Positions 6,422-13,259 of a stretch of DNA of 13,259 nucleotides are shown here, piece after piece. A program made the translations under genes and the position numbers. Below the pieces are notes generated by a model. The model did no database searches. It saw only the letters and a program-made list of their open reading frames with translations, and was not told the DNA's origin. The DNA is taken from positions 1 to 13,259 of the forward strand of contig DATNFP010000152.1 in assembly GCA_035606335.1 (NCBI GenBank), in the 5' to 3' direction. Numbering within the stretch: the stretch's first letter is position 1; each line of letters opens with the position of its first letter. This stretch comes from DATNFP01 sp035606335. GTDB taxonomy: Bacteria; Bacteroidota; Bacteroidia; Chitinophagales; Chitinophagaceae.

Positions 6422-7294
6422 ATGGACGAGTACGGAATGATTGACACACAGGATATTACAAACTTTTTGTCGGCATTTGTGTCTTTTATCAAACGTATAT
6501 TTCATTATATAGCTGCCTCTATAAAAAAATACTTTGTGCTTGCAATTATCATATTTGTTGCGATAAATGGCACAGGTTTCTTTTACTGGTATTCGCGGCA
6601 ACCGGTGTATGAATCCCAAATGGTTTGCATGTTTAACAGCCTTGGGAAAAAAACACATGGCGAAGTGATACAACAATTGGATAATCTCGCAAAAACACAC
6701 TCTTATGACGCGCTTTCAAAAAACCTGGGTTTGTCATTAGATCAGGCAAAATCAATTGTCAGCATAGATGGCAGAAATATGGCAGGGTATCCTTTATATA
6801 AAGATATTTCGTCGGATAGGTCACCAATATACATCACAGTAAAAAGCACAGATAAGGCTGTATTTGAGCCATTGCAAACAGCATTAATCGCTTATCTGAA
6901 TAATTATAGTCCATTCAGAAAAACGAACAATGAAATAGAAATGAAAGTAATTAATGAGAAAATAGAATTTATGGATAAGGATATCGCATCAATAGATTCT
7001 GTCATTCATTCTTACAGCATATTTCTAAAAAATGTTAAATCGGATTCTATAGCCGGATTCACCAATATTGCTACCTTATTTTCCTATAAAGAACAACTGG
7101 AAGAAAAAGAAACACAGCTTGAGTGGCAGAAAAGAGAAACTCAGCAAAATATAGAATTGCTTCACGGTTTTCTTTCACCTGATTATCCTTCGCGGGGCGA
7201 TAGTAGAAAATTCTTTTGGAAACTATTTATTTATTCTTTGCTTGCGGTGTGCTTTATACCGGTTTTTTGCAGGCTCTTAAAAAGCGATTCATGA
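6422..7294 (+). CDS. Wzz-like membrane protein with coiled coil (chain-length-determinant topology)
   Basis: A 290-aa protein with the layout of polysaccharide co-polymerases: a cytoplasmic N-terminus, a membrane helix at about 36-57, 'YSRQPVYESQM' just after it (the usual beginning of the periplasmic part in Wzz-type proteins), a ~200-residue periplasmic region including a charged coiled-coil at about 190-250, and a second helix at about 266-286 before a short basic end. No Walker kinase domain is attached and the Pro-Gly motif before the second helix of classical Wzz is not obvious, so the family assignment is tentative. The 162-bp gap before it is very AT-rich; TATATTTC at 6382-6389 comes within one base of the -7 consensus. 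It could be read from its own promoter or as the last gene of the two-component operon. Its last codons overlap the convergent methyltransferase by 6 bp. ATG 6437 is an alternative start. Confidence 0.75.
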   Translation: MDEYGMIDTQDITNFLSAFVSFIKRIFHYIAASIKKYFVLAIIIFVAINGTGFFYWYSRQPVYESQMVCMFNSLGKKTHGEVIQQLDNLAKTHSYDALSKNLGLSLDQAKSIVSIDGRNMAGYPLYKDISSDRSPIYITVKSTDKAVFEPLQTALIAYLNNYSPFRKTNNEIEMKVINEKIEFMDKDIASIDSVIHSYSIFLKNVKSDSIAGFTNIATLFSYKEQLEEKETQLEWQKRETQQNIELLHGFLSPDYPSRGDSRKFFWKLFIYSLLAVCFIPVFCRLLKSDS

Positions 7295-8122
7295 TGATTG
7301 TTTTCTTCTAAATGTAATGATGTAATAATCGCCAATATTTCTCCACGGCCATTTATTCTTTAAATGCGCTTCTTGCCTTTTTAAAAATTTATATAGCCCA
7401 GGATGCTTTTCAGGAAAATGTTCCAGGTAAGAGGGAGGCACAATCGTACATAATCCTTCCAGGCTTAGTAATTCATAGTCTTTGCCTAACGTTTTGATTA
7501 TAAAGGAAGGCTTATAGTACCAGCAAGTGAAATAAACCCCTTCTATATGAGCTTTTGTTCCATGTTTGCTATTAAACCTTCTAAAAGCTGTTTTGAAACG
7601 GCCACGAAACGCCAATAACGTTTCCCACAAACAAAAAGGAGGAAGCACTACTAATGTAATTTGCCCATTAGGCGCAAGTAAAGGCGCAAAAGAATTTAAG
7701 ACCTTATCCAGCTGGTCTGTACAATTCAATCCTGCAAAATTTGAAAATATAAGATCAAACGGGCCTTTATTATTTAGTTCGTTAAGTGCTGTGTAAGAGC
7801 ATTTTTCAACGCTTATTTTCTCATTGAGGTGGCGCTCACTTACTTTTTTTGAAAGCTGAGACAACATACCTTCGGAAATATCAGTTGCATGTACCTTATG
7901 GCCTTGCTGTGCAAAATAAATAGCATCTTCTCCCGTACCGGCATTTAATTCCAGTATCCTGCTATCAGGCTTCAAAAATTTATTTACATTCTCCCTTACA
8001 TGCTCTCTTTTATATTGGATTATTGTATTGGAAGAATAAATGTCATCAAACAATGAAGATTGCTTACTAAAAGCTTCTGCAGCTTGCTGTTCTTTAATTG
8101 TTTGCGATATATTATCAGGCAT
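7289..8122 (-). CDS. Class I SAM-dependent methyltransferase (last gene of the radical SAM cluster)
   Basis: A 277-aa protein. After a 40-residue helical N-terminus, SAM-binding motif I is 'ILELNAGTGEDA' (56-67), followed by the acidic ribose-binding residue D81 in 'VHATDISEGML', the motif II region 'FDLIFSNFAGLN' (122-133) and 'LAPNGQITLVVLPP'. Methyltransferases of this type act on small molecules; the ~110-residue C-terminal part, rich in aromatic and basic residues, probably holds the substrate site. The gene starts 11 bp after the stop of a radical SAM gene and is clearly part of the same operon, so its substrate is probably the cluster's product or an intermediate. Its stop TGA (7289-7291) is shared with a Ser codon of the opposing gene. 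No transcription terminator is seen beyond it before it enters the opposing gene. Confidence 0.9.
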   Translation of the reverse strand: MPDNISQTIKEQQAAEAFSKQSSLFDDIYSSNTIIQYKREHVRENVNKFLKPDSRILELNAGTGEDAIYFAQQGHKVHATDISEGMLSQLSKKVSERHLNEKISVEKCSYTALNELNNKGPFDLIFSNFAGLNCTDQLDKVLNSFAPLLAPNGQITLVVLPPFCLWETLLAFRGRFKTAFRRFNSKHGTKAHIEGVYFTCWYYKPSFIIKTLGKDYELLSLEGLCTIVPPSYLEHFPEKHPGLYKFLKRQEAHLKNKWPWRNIGDYYIITFRRKQSS

Positions 8123-8133
8123 TGTATTTCTCT

Positions 8134-9594
8134 TTACGCTTTCTCAAGAGCATTCAACTTTTGTTTTGCAAAGAAAACTGCGGGAATATAATAAATGATT
8201 GAAGCAATTTTCTTAAAAGTAGCCAGTGTAAAATAGGATGGTTGTGTAAAAATCTTCTTTATAGCTTCAAAAGCAAGATGTTTTCGATAATTTTTCTGAA
8301 CGTAGCGATGTAGCTGCTTATAAAATGCAGGTTGATAAGTGTTTTTAAACATCAACTTCAATTCGTCTGAATCTGTCCAGTTAGCCTTTTCTTTAAGCTC
8401 ATTTTTTACCCTTTCATAAAATATAGTACCTGGCAAAGGATAAGACACAGATATACCTATACTATAAGGCAAAAGGTTGTTTATCATTGCTATAGTTTTA
8501 TCAATATCTTCTTTTGTTTCGCCCAGATAGCCAAATTGTATAAAGAATGACGGCTTGATACCGTTTTTCTTAAGCAGCCGTGTTGCTTCTGCAATTTGTT
8601 CTGTTGTAATTCCTTTATCCATTGCATCGAGCACTTTTTGCGACCCGCTCTCTGCTCCCATCCATACATTGTCGCAACCTGCACGAGCAAGCGCTTTAAT
8701 ATTGTTTTCCTGCAATAATAGATCTGCTCTCGATTGGATCTTAAACCTGAAATCTAATTTTTCTTTTTGTACAAGATCTGCAAATTCGTTTACCCAACCC
8801 GGTTTTAATCCAAATATGTCATCACAAAACCAGATATGGTCAAAATGATAATGTTGCCGCAGATAAACCAGCTCATTTACTACATTCTGAGGCGAACGTG
8901 AGTTATACCGGTTACCATATATAGGCTTAGCGCACCAATTACATTTGAAAGGGCAACCCCTTGTTGTACCCATATTCATAGAAAAATAACCAGTGTGTTT
9001 GAGCCACAAATCCCGATAAGGCTCAATATCGATTATATCCCAGGCTGGAAAGGGTAAGCTATCAAGATCTTTTATAACATTGCGCCTCTGCGTTTTAATT
9101 ATTCCATCATTGCTTTTAAACGCAAGACCGGCGATCATCGAAAAATCTTTTTCATTATTATTAATTGCGCTCACCAGCTCTAACAAAGTTGCTTCAGCTT
9201 CTCCGATGAGAATAAAATCCGCACCTTGTTCAAGATATCCATCATAATGGTCTGTGGAATCAGAACTTGAAACAATTACTACACATCCTCGTTCTTTTGC
9301 CAGTTTAATCATCCTGAATGCAGCCTCCCGCATATTTGTAAGGCACATTTTCGTAAGATAATTAAACCCATCATCGTATATAACGAAAAAATCCGGTGTA
9401 CTCTTTTCTATTGCAGTAATTACCTCATCTGGGTCACTAACAAACATGGTATCAAAAAGCGATACCTGATATCCCTTTTCCCGCATTAAGGCAGCAGCAT
9501 ATAGCGTGCCTAATGGCGCATACGGCTGCCCTAATTCCCATTGTTTGGGATCGTAACGTAAAAAATAAGAGTGCGAAAAAAGGATATTATTCAT
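8134..9594 (-). CDS. B12-binding-domain-type radical SAM enzyme (second of the pair)
   Basis: The chosen start at 9594 gives 486 aa and begins MNNILFSHSYFLRYDPKQW, where homologous N-termini usually begin. In-frame starts at 9624 (GTG, directly after a TAATAA double stop), 9612 and 9609 would add 5 to 10 residues. Residues 1-150 form a cobalamin-binding-like Rossmann domain ('PLGTLYAAALMREKGY', 'GADFILIGEAEATL'). The radical SAM core follows with the [4Fe-4S] ligands in 'GCPFKCNWC' (C214, C218, C221 from this start), then 'FCDD' and 'GAESGSQKVLDAMDKG'. A C-terminal helical region of about 120 residues ends the protein. Such enzymes cleave SAM to a 5'-deoxyadenosyl radical; those with cobalamin often methylate unactivated carbon or rearrange rings, as in BchE and HpnP relatives. 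The exact reaction is unknown. It is coupled to the preceding radical SAM gene (33 bp, or 3 bp to the GTG). Confidence 0.92.
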   Translation of the reverse strand: MNNILFSHSYFLRYDPKQWELGQPYAPLGTLYAAALMREKGYQVSLFDTMFVSDPDEVITAIEKSTPDFFVIYDDGFNYLTKMCLTNMREAAFRMIKLAKERGCVVIVSSSDSTDHYDGYLEQGADFILIGEAEATLLELVSAINNNEKDFSMIAGLAFKSNDGIIKTQRRNVIKDLDSLPFPAWDIIDIEPYRDLWLKHTGYFSMNMGTTRGCPFKCNWCAKPIYGNRYNSRSPQNVVNELVYLRQHYHFDHIWFCDDIFGLKPGWVNEFADLVQKEKLDFRFKIQSRADLLLQENNIKALARAGCDNVWMGAESGSQKVLDAMDKGITTEQIAEATRLLKKNGIKPSFFIQFGYLGETKEDIDKTIAMINNLLPYSIGISVSYPLPGTIFYERVKNELKEKANWTDSDELKLMFKNTYQPAFYKQLHRYVQKNYRKHLAFEAIKKIFTQPSYFTLATFKKIASIIYYIPAVFFAKQKLNALEKA

Positions 9595-9627
9595 ATCTGT
9601 TTTACCCATCATTTTCCAATTCACTTA

Positions 9628-11130
9628 TTAAAACCCTTCAATCTCCGGCTGACGATATTTCCACCATAACTGTAAAGCTTTAAGCTCATACGGTCTCCAA
9701 TAGAAATTAGTCTTATACCTGATAGCAGAAATGAAACGTATCAGTTTGCGTTTGAGTTTGCTTAAGCGCACATCTGAAACCGTAGGATAATATCCATTCA
9801 AAACTGTTTCAAAATTTTTGATCTTATTTATCATTTCAGGAGTGAGCCATGGCGTCATTGGATTCTTACGCAAATCAAAATTCTCCCAATGGGGACTTAC
9901 CCAATCCTCCAATGTTTGCGGAAAATGAAAACCACTTGATAATACCTGGTTGTACATTTCAGTACCATCCATTGGCACAGGGCTATATACATACATTATA
10001 ATTTCGGTATCAGGATTGATTTGTTTTATCTCCTTGATGAACGAAATATCAAAATCTATCTGCTCCATTACCTGCTCTGGTGTATCTGCCGGAGTACCTA
10101 ATACAAACGAATACTCAGGTATTATATCAAATTTAGCCATACGGGCGGCAAACGCCTTTAGCTGTGCGCCTGTTTGTGTCCCGCCTTTATCCATCTGTTC
10201 CAGCACTTTATCATTGCCACTTTCTGCACCAAAAAATATCATCTTGCATCCTGATTTCCGCATCAATGCCAGTGTTTCATCAGAGTACCTGTCAACGGTA
10301 TCAATACGTCCCCATCCCCACCATATCATGTTTTCCTTCATGATAAGATTTGAAAAATCAATCACTCTCTTTTCTGAAACAAAAAAGTTGTTATCATGAA
10401 ACTCTATAGCATTGCCGCCATAATGTTCTTTGAGGAATTTTATATCCTTATAAATACCCTCGGCTGATTTGCCTCTCCACCTGGCATTATATATAGGGAC
10501 AATACCGCAAAAAGAGCATTTGAAAGGACAACCAAAGCTTGAATGATAAGCGATTGTTTTTGTACCTAGATAGGATTTACCTAAATAACGGCGAATAGGA
10601 TAAAAACTATTCAACTTATCATAAGGCAACCGAGGCAGAGCATCCAGATCATAAAGCTCATCACGTTTTGTTTTGATGATCTGGTCGCCAACTTTATAAA
10701 TAAGGTTGTTTATAAGTTCGTATGGTTGATTATTTTCCAAAGCATTTATCAGGGATAGAAAACTTTTATCACCGGGACCATTGATAATAAAATCAACGTA
10801 ACCGGAATTGAGAGTTACTTTAGAATGATTGGAAGGGAAATATCCGCCCCAGATTATTTTTACGTCGGGAAAAAATTCCCTTATTTTTTTTGAAATTGGA
10901 ATTGCCTGTTTCAATTGAGGACCAGGCATACAAGTACAACCAAAATATTTGTATTCCCCGGTTCTGAAATAATCGAAAAGCTTATCAGTAGGATCTACTT
11001 CAAAATTACCATCAACTATTACATAATCATATTTCCCGTCTATTGATGCAGCTACTGAGAGAATGGAATTTGGCAGGCGGGGCTTTGCTGTCAAACTACG
11101 CGGGTTAAACAACACTATTTTGTTCATCAT
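9628..11130 (-). CDS. Radical SAM enzyme with B12-binding-like N-terminal domain (first of the pair)
   Basis: A 500-aa protein. The N-terminal ~165 residues resemble a cobalamin-binding fold ('LFNPRS', 'FGCTCMPGPQLKQAIPISKKIREFFPDVKIIWGG'-like strand/helix order, 'FIINGPGDKSF'). The radical SAM core carries the cluster ligands C201, C205 and C208 in 'GCPFKCSFC', an acidic 'EFHDNNF' strand, and 'GAESGNDKVLEQMDKG' plus 'VLGTPADTPEQ' for SAM binding. The C-terminus (from ~400) has extra aromatic-rich sequence. The enzyme shares its design with the next radical SAM protein, but the sequences differ strongly, so they are not a recent duplication and probably do different steps. ATG 11130 is chosen; a second ATG follows directly. 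A 90-bp gap separates it from the amidohydrolase and contains a candidate promoter, so this gene and the two after it may also be transcribed separately. Confidence 0.92.
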   Translation of the reverse strand: MMNKIVLFNPRSLTAKPRLPNSILSVAASIDGKYDYVIVDGNFEVDPTDKLFDYFRTGEYKYFGCTCMPGPQLKQAIPISKKIREFFPDVKIIWGGYFPSNHSKVTLNSGYVDFIINGPGDKSFLSLINALENNQPYELINNLIYKVGDQIIKTKRDELYDLDALPRLPYDKLNSFYPIRRYLGKSYLGTKTIAYHSSFGCPFKCSFCGIVPIYNARWRGKSAEGIYKDIKFLKEHYGGNAIEFHDNNFFVSEKRVIDFSNLIMKENMIWWGWGRIDTVDRYSDETLALMRKSGCKMIFFGAESGNDKVLEQMDKGGTQTGAQLKAFAARMAKFDIIPEYSFVLGTPADTPEQVMEQIDFDISFIKEIKQINPDTEIIMYVYSPVPMDGTEMYNQVLSSGFHFPQTLEDWVSPHWENFDLRKNPMTPWLTPEMINKIKNFETVLNGYYPTVSDVRLSKLKRKLIRFISAIRYKTNFYWRPYELKALQLWWKYRQPEIEGF

Positions 11131-11166
11131 AATAAAAATAAACCTTTATTTAATCCAAGAGCATAT

Positions 11167-11174
11167 CAAAAATA
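11167..11174 (-). promoter_or_regulatory. Candidate internal -7 promoter element before the radical SAM genes
   Basis: On the minus strand the bases read TATTTTTG, a full match to TAnnTTTG, in the only sizeable gap (90 bp) of the cluster. Initiation would lie about 30 bp before the radical SAM ATG at 11130. There is no perfect TTTG at the right distance; TTTA-type sequences lie 14 and 22 bp upstream. AT-rich DNA gives such matches by chance, so the position in a gap is the main support. Confidence 0.4.
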
Positions 11175-11220
11175 TTGCCTTTCTTTATTAAAGACGTAAA
11201 TACTATGCTGATTTGTGGGT

Positions 11221-12381
11221 TTATCCATACGAAATGGGAAAATTAACATCCGGATAAAACTTGCTTATTTGTTTCATTAACAATTGTAAATCACCCTGAA
11301 CATATTTGCAGGAATCCTTTACATATATTTCATTATAATTTCTATAAGTATTTTTTCTTTCCACTTGTTTATATATCTCTTTATCAATCAATCGTATATT
11401 ACCTTTATGCATCACGAGTAATATATCTTCGGGTGAAATAGCAAAAAATGCATCTAAACCCATCATATCTTTTTTCCCTTTTGCGATAACTATATCCGCA
11501 ATACATCCAGATGCGATCTTGCCATAGCCGGGTAATTGCCATATAGCAGAAGGAGCAGAGGTGAGCATTCCGAACAATTCGCGGTTGCTGACCAACTTTT
11601 GTTGTTGAGCAACTCTAAAATGGTCCCAAATATTCCAACTGGCTGATACAGTGGAATCTGTACCAAATAGAATCGTGGTTTTGTGTTTTAGCTGATCGAC
11701 GGGTGACGTTTTCCCAACTAAAAAACAATTGGACACAGGGCACCATATCAAAGCTTCGAAGGCTGCAGCTTGTTGTTCATTCATGGCAACACCATGAATG
11801 CCAATAATATCCTTTTTAAAAAGATTCCATTTAATCAATTGATCAATTTCGCTGCTGCTTTTTGTGTCTGTGCCTTCGCCCACATGAATAACATAAGGCC
11901 ATTTTCTGAAAGACGGCTTATTCAGTTTATATTTCCACCCTTTTTCGAGCTGCACTGAATGTAATACATGGCTTTTCTGAAAGACAGTTATCAATTCATC
12001 CATTATTGTTATAGGCGCTCCGTGATTCACAACCGTCGTCACACCATTTAATAAGTTTTTGTAAACTCCCCATTGAACACGCAAGGGCTTAGGTATCTTC
12101 AATACACTATCAATTATCTTTTTGTCCTTATCATGTATATCATCCCCCCACTCTATATAATTATTATAAACTCTATTCCCTAATTGCGGAAACGAATTAA
12201 AATCAAGATGGTCATGGGAGTTGATCAGGCCGGGAAAAACTATAGCATCTTCGAATATTATTTCTTCACTTGAATTGCTTTTATATTCACCTTGATTATA
12301 TACAGATAAAATTTTATTACCAGAAACCTGGATATCAATTCTCTCATTATCGTTCACTGAATATAGATTACGCAGTAGCAT
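11221..12381 (-). CDS. Amidohydrolase, ATZ/TRZ-like deaminase/chlorohydrolase subgroup
   Basis: A 386-aa metal-dependent hydrolase. A small N-terminal beta domain (1-50) leads into 'GLINSHDHLD' with metal ligands H56 and H58. Then come H166 with E169 in 'VIHVGEG' (the HxxE motif of ATZ/TRZ-type enzymes), H196 in 'GIHGVAM', 'CPVSNCFL' (214-221), and D242 in 'LFGTDS'. All five expected metal and catalytic positions are present, so the enzyme should be active and bind one metal ion. The C-terminal beta domain is recognisable in 'GCIADIVIA'. Family members deaminate or dechlorinate N-heterocycles such as guanine, aminofutalosine or triazines; the substrate here is unknown. It is a little shorter than most members (~400-450). 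It overlaps the upstream methyltransferase by 14 bp, so the two are translated together. It is followed by 90 bp and then the radical SAM genes. Confidence 0.9.
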   Translation of the reverse strand: MLLRNLYSVNDNERIDIQVSGNKILSVYNQGEYKSNSSEEIIFEDAIVFPGLINSHDHLDFNSFPQLGNRVYNNYIEWGDDIHDKDKKIIDSVLKIPKPLRVQWGVYKNLLNGVTTVVNHGAPITIMDELITVFQKSHVLHSVQLEKGWKYKLNKPSFRKWPYVIHVGEGTDTKSSSEIDQLIKWNLFKKDIIGIHGVAMNEQQAAAFEALIWCPVSNCFLVGKTSPVDQLKHKTTILFGTDSTVSASWNIWDHFRVAQQQKLVSNRELFGMLTSAPSAIWQLPGYGKIASGCIADIVIAKGKKDMMGLDAFFAISPEDILLVMHKGNIRLIDKEIYKQVERKNTYRNYNEIYVKDSCKYVQGDLQLLMKQISKFYPDVNFPISYG

Positions 12382-13120
12382 CCTTTTTCTTTAAGTGTAT
12401 ACCATAAATGATGGGAGTTCCTTTAAATCGCTCAAAAACATGCATGGCGTTCTGCTTTTCATAATAATGTTTCACACTATCGTCTATTACCCTTTCATCA
12501 AAATGTAATATTTCCAACTGTAAATCTGCAATAATTCTTTTTATCTCACTAATCGGATGAACATAATTTTTAACAGCTATCATTTTACCATTAACCGTAA
12601 ATGTTCTATTTCCTCCTTTGCTCAATGCGTCGGGATGATAATCGGTAATAATGATTTCCCCACCCGGTTTTAGCACCCGAACCCATTCCATAAAGGCATT
12701 TTGAGGTTCCATTATATGAGCCAATGCAAGAGTTGAGATAATAATATCACAACTATTATTTTCAAGTCCTGGCAAATGATTATCTTTTAGCTGATAGGTT
12801 TCTGCATTCAGAAATTTCTGCTTCAGCATTTGCAGCATTCCCTCCGAAACATCAAATCCCAATAGCCTGGATGGCCTTTTCTCCAGGATCTTCTTCCAAT
12901 GCCTTCCCGTGCCACATCCAACATCTGCAATAACTTTTCCTTGAAAAGATGATTTACCAATAAGTGCCGAAAAGACAGCTTCATCAAGCGCAAGCATCAG
13001 GTTATCAGGTTGGGCATCATAACTTTGCGACCATAGATCGTATGCAGCTTCAGGATCGGTTTCTTTTACCGGAAACAAATATCTAGATATTCTTCTTTTT
13101 ACTTTGCCTAATAAAGTCAT
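12368..13120 (-). CDS. Class I SAM-dependent methyltransferase, UbiE-like
   Basis: A 250-aa protein. The N-terminus is basic (MTLLGKVKRRISRYLFP), then 'YDLWSQSYDAQPDNLMLALDE', common in UbiE-like small-molecule methyltransferases. Motif I is 'VIADVGCGTGRHW' (63-75), the SAM ribose contact is D90 in 'LLGFDVSEGML', and 'LALAHI' (131-136) and 'VLKPGGEIIITDYHP' (149-163) follow in the usual order. The C-terminal third (from ~165) is the probable substrate cap. It starts 7 bp after the upstream gene and its stop lies inside the amidohydrolase gene, so it sits in the middle of a coupled operon. Substrate unknown; UbiE-type relatives methylate quinone precursors and other ring compounds, but nothing here proves that. 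Confidence 0.93.
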   Translation of the reverse strand: MTLLGKVKRRISRYLFPVKETDPEAAYDLWSQSYDAQPDNLMLALDEAVFSALIGKSSFQGKVIADVGCGTGRHWKKILEKRPSRLLGFDVSEGMLQMLKQKFLNAETYQLKDNHLPGLENNSCDIIISTLALAHIMEPQNAFMEWVRVLKPGGEIIITDYHPDALSKGGNRTFTVNGKMIAVKNYVHPISEIKRIIADLQLEILHFDERVIDDSVKHYYEKQNAMHVFERFKGTPIIYGIHLKKKDATA

Positions 13121-13127
13121 CTAAAAT

Positions 13128-13259
13128 TTATATTTCAGCATATTGTGAATTTTGAAACTCAAAAAAATGGACATGCTGCATTGGAGCAATTTCATTCTTT
13201 ATTTTTTTCTCGTTAATTACCTTACCATAAAGAAACATATGGCTTCCTAACTTGTAATT
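13128..13259 (-). CDS. C-terminal end of a protein, possibly flavin-reductase-like (start beyond the window)
   Basis: An open frame runs in from the right edge and stops at TAA (13130-13128), giving 43 visible residues: NYKLGSHMFLYGKVINE, then KKIKNEIAPMQHVHF, then FEFQNSQYAEI. It is in the same strand as the cluster and ends 7 bp before the methyltransferase ATG, which makes it a real operon member rather than a chance frame. The 'LGSHMFLYGKV' pattern resembles the 'GDHTLFVGEVV' strand of the flavin-reductase (FMN-binding split barrel) family, where the His helps hold the flavin. With so little sequence the family call is tentative. Confidence 0.6.
   Translation of the reverse strand, partial: NYKLGSHMFLYGKVINEKKIKNEIAPMQHVHFFEFQNSQYAEI

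Noticed and set aside
6213..6440. 75-codon hydrophobic frame bridging the regulator and the Wzz-like gene
   Set aside because: It overlaps the response regulator end and the next start, and its Phe/Ile-rich sequence reflects translation of an AT-rich gap; no start signal.
8555..8848. 97-codon plus-strand frame
   Set aside because: Antisense shadow of the radical SAM core, with no independent signal.
9950..10399. 149-codon open frame on the plus strand
   Set aside because: It lies fully antisense to the radical SAM gene, has no similarity to known domains by eye and a composition typical of a mirrored frame.
1..13259. CRISPR arrays, insertion sequences, integrases, phage genes
   Set aside because: No regularly spaced direct repeats of CRISPR size, no transposase or integrase motifs, and no target-site duplications were seen. 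The tRNA has no integrase or repeated 3' end beside it.

Overview
The window looks like a chromosomal piece of a member of the Bacteroidota, probably close to Chitinophagaceae/Sphingobacteriia; the family-level placement is inference. The evidence is two secreted proteins with type IX secretion (T9SS) sorting domains of the two classes (type A 'YPNP' tail, type B gliding-associated tail), matches to the Bacteroidota -7 promoter element TAnnTTTG, AT-rich DNA, weak Shine-Dalgarno signals and typical Bacteroidota lipoprotein and two-component families. No insertion sequence, integrase, CRISPR array or phage gene is visible.

Layout, left to right. (1) 1-2685, plus strand: the C-terminal end of a beta-propeller-like secreted protein (T9SS type A) and a complete 649-aa modular adhesin-like protein (T9SS type B). 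(2) 2686-3637: a stretch without protein genes, holding a tRNA-Arg(CCG) with two C/A mismatches, a strong hairpin with a U-tract on the minus strand, a 17-bp imperfect inverted repeat, a tandem pair of palindromes with a TAnnTTTG element inside the second, and a perfect 16-bp palindrome. (3) 3638-7294, plus strand: a lipoprotein, a seven-helix membrane protein, a sensor histidine kinase with almost no input domain, and a NarL/LuxR-type response regulator, all overlapping or nearly so, then after 162 bp a Wzz-like two-helix membrane protein. (4) 13259-7289, minus strand: a tightly packed run of six genes: a cut-off flavin-reductase-like protein, a class I methyltransferase, an ATZ/TRZ-like amidohydrolase, two radical SAM proteins with B12-binding-like N-termini, and a second class I methyltransferase. 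The two gene blocks converge and overlap by 6 bp at 7289-7294.

Working model. In block 3 the 7-TM protein, perhaps with the lipoprotein, may supply the sensing that the histidine kinase lacks, and the palindromes upstream are candidate operator sites for the operon. Block 4 has the composition of a small-molecule biosynthetic cluster (two methyltransferases, two radical SAM enzymes, a metal-dependent deaminase/hydrolase, a possible flavin reductase). It matches no pathway I can name, so it is the best candidate here for an undescribed system. Its first genes lie beyond the right edge of the window.
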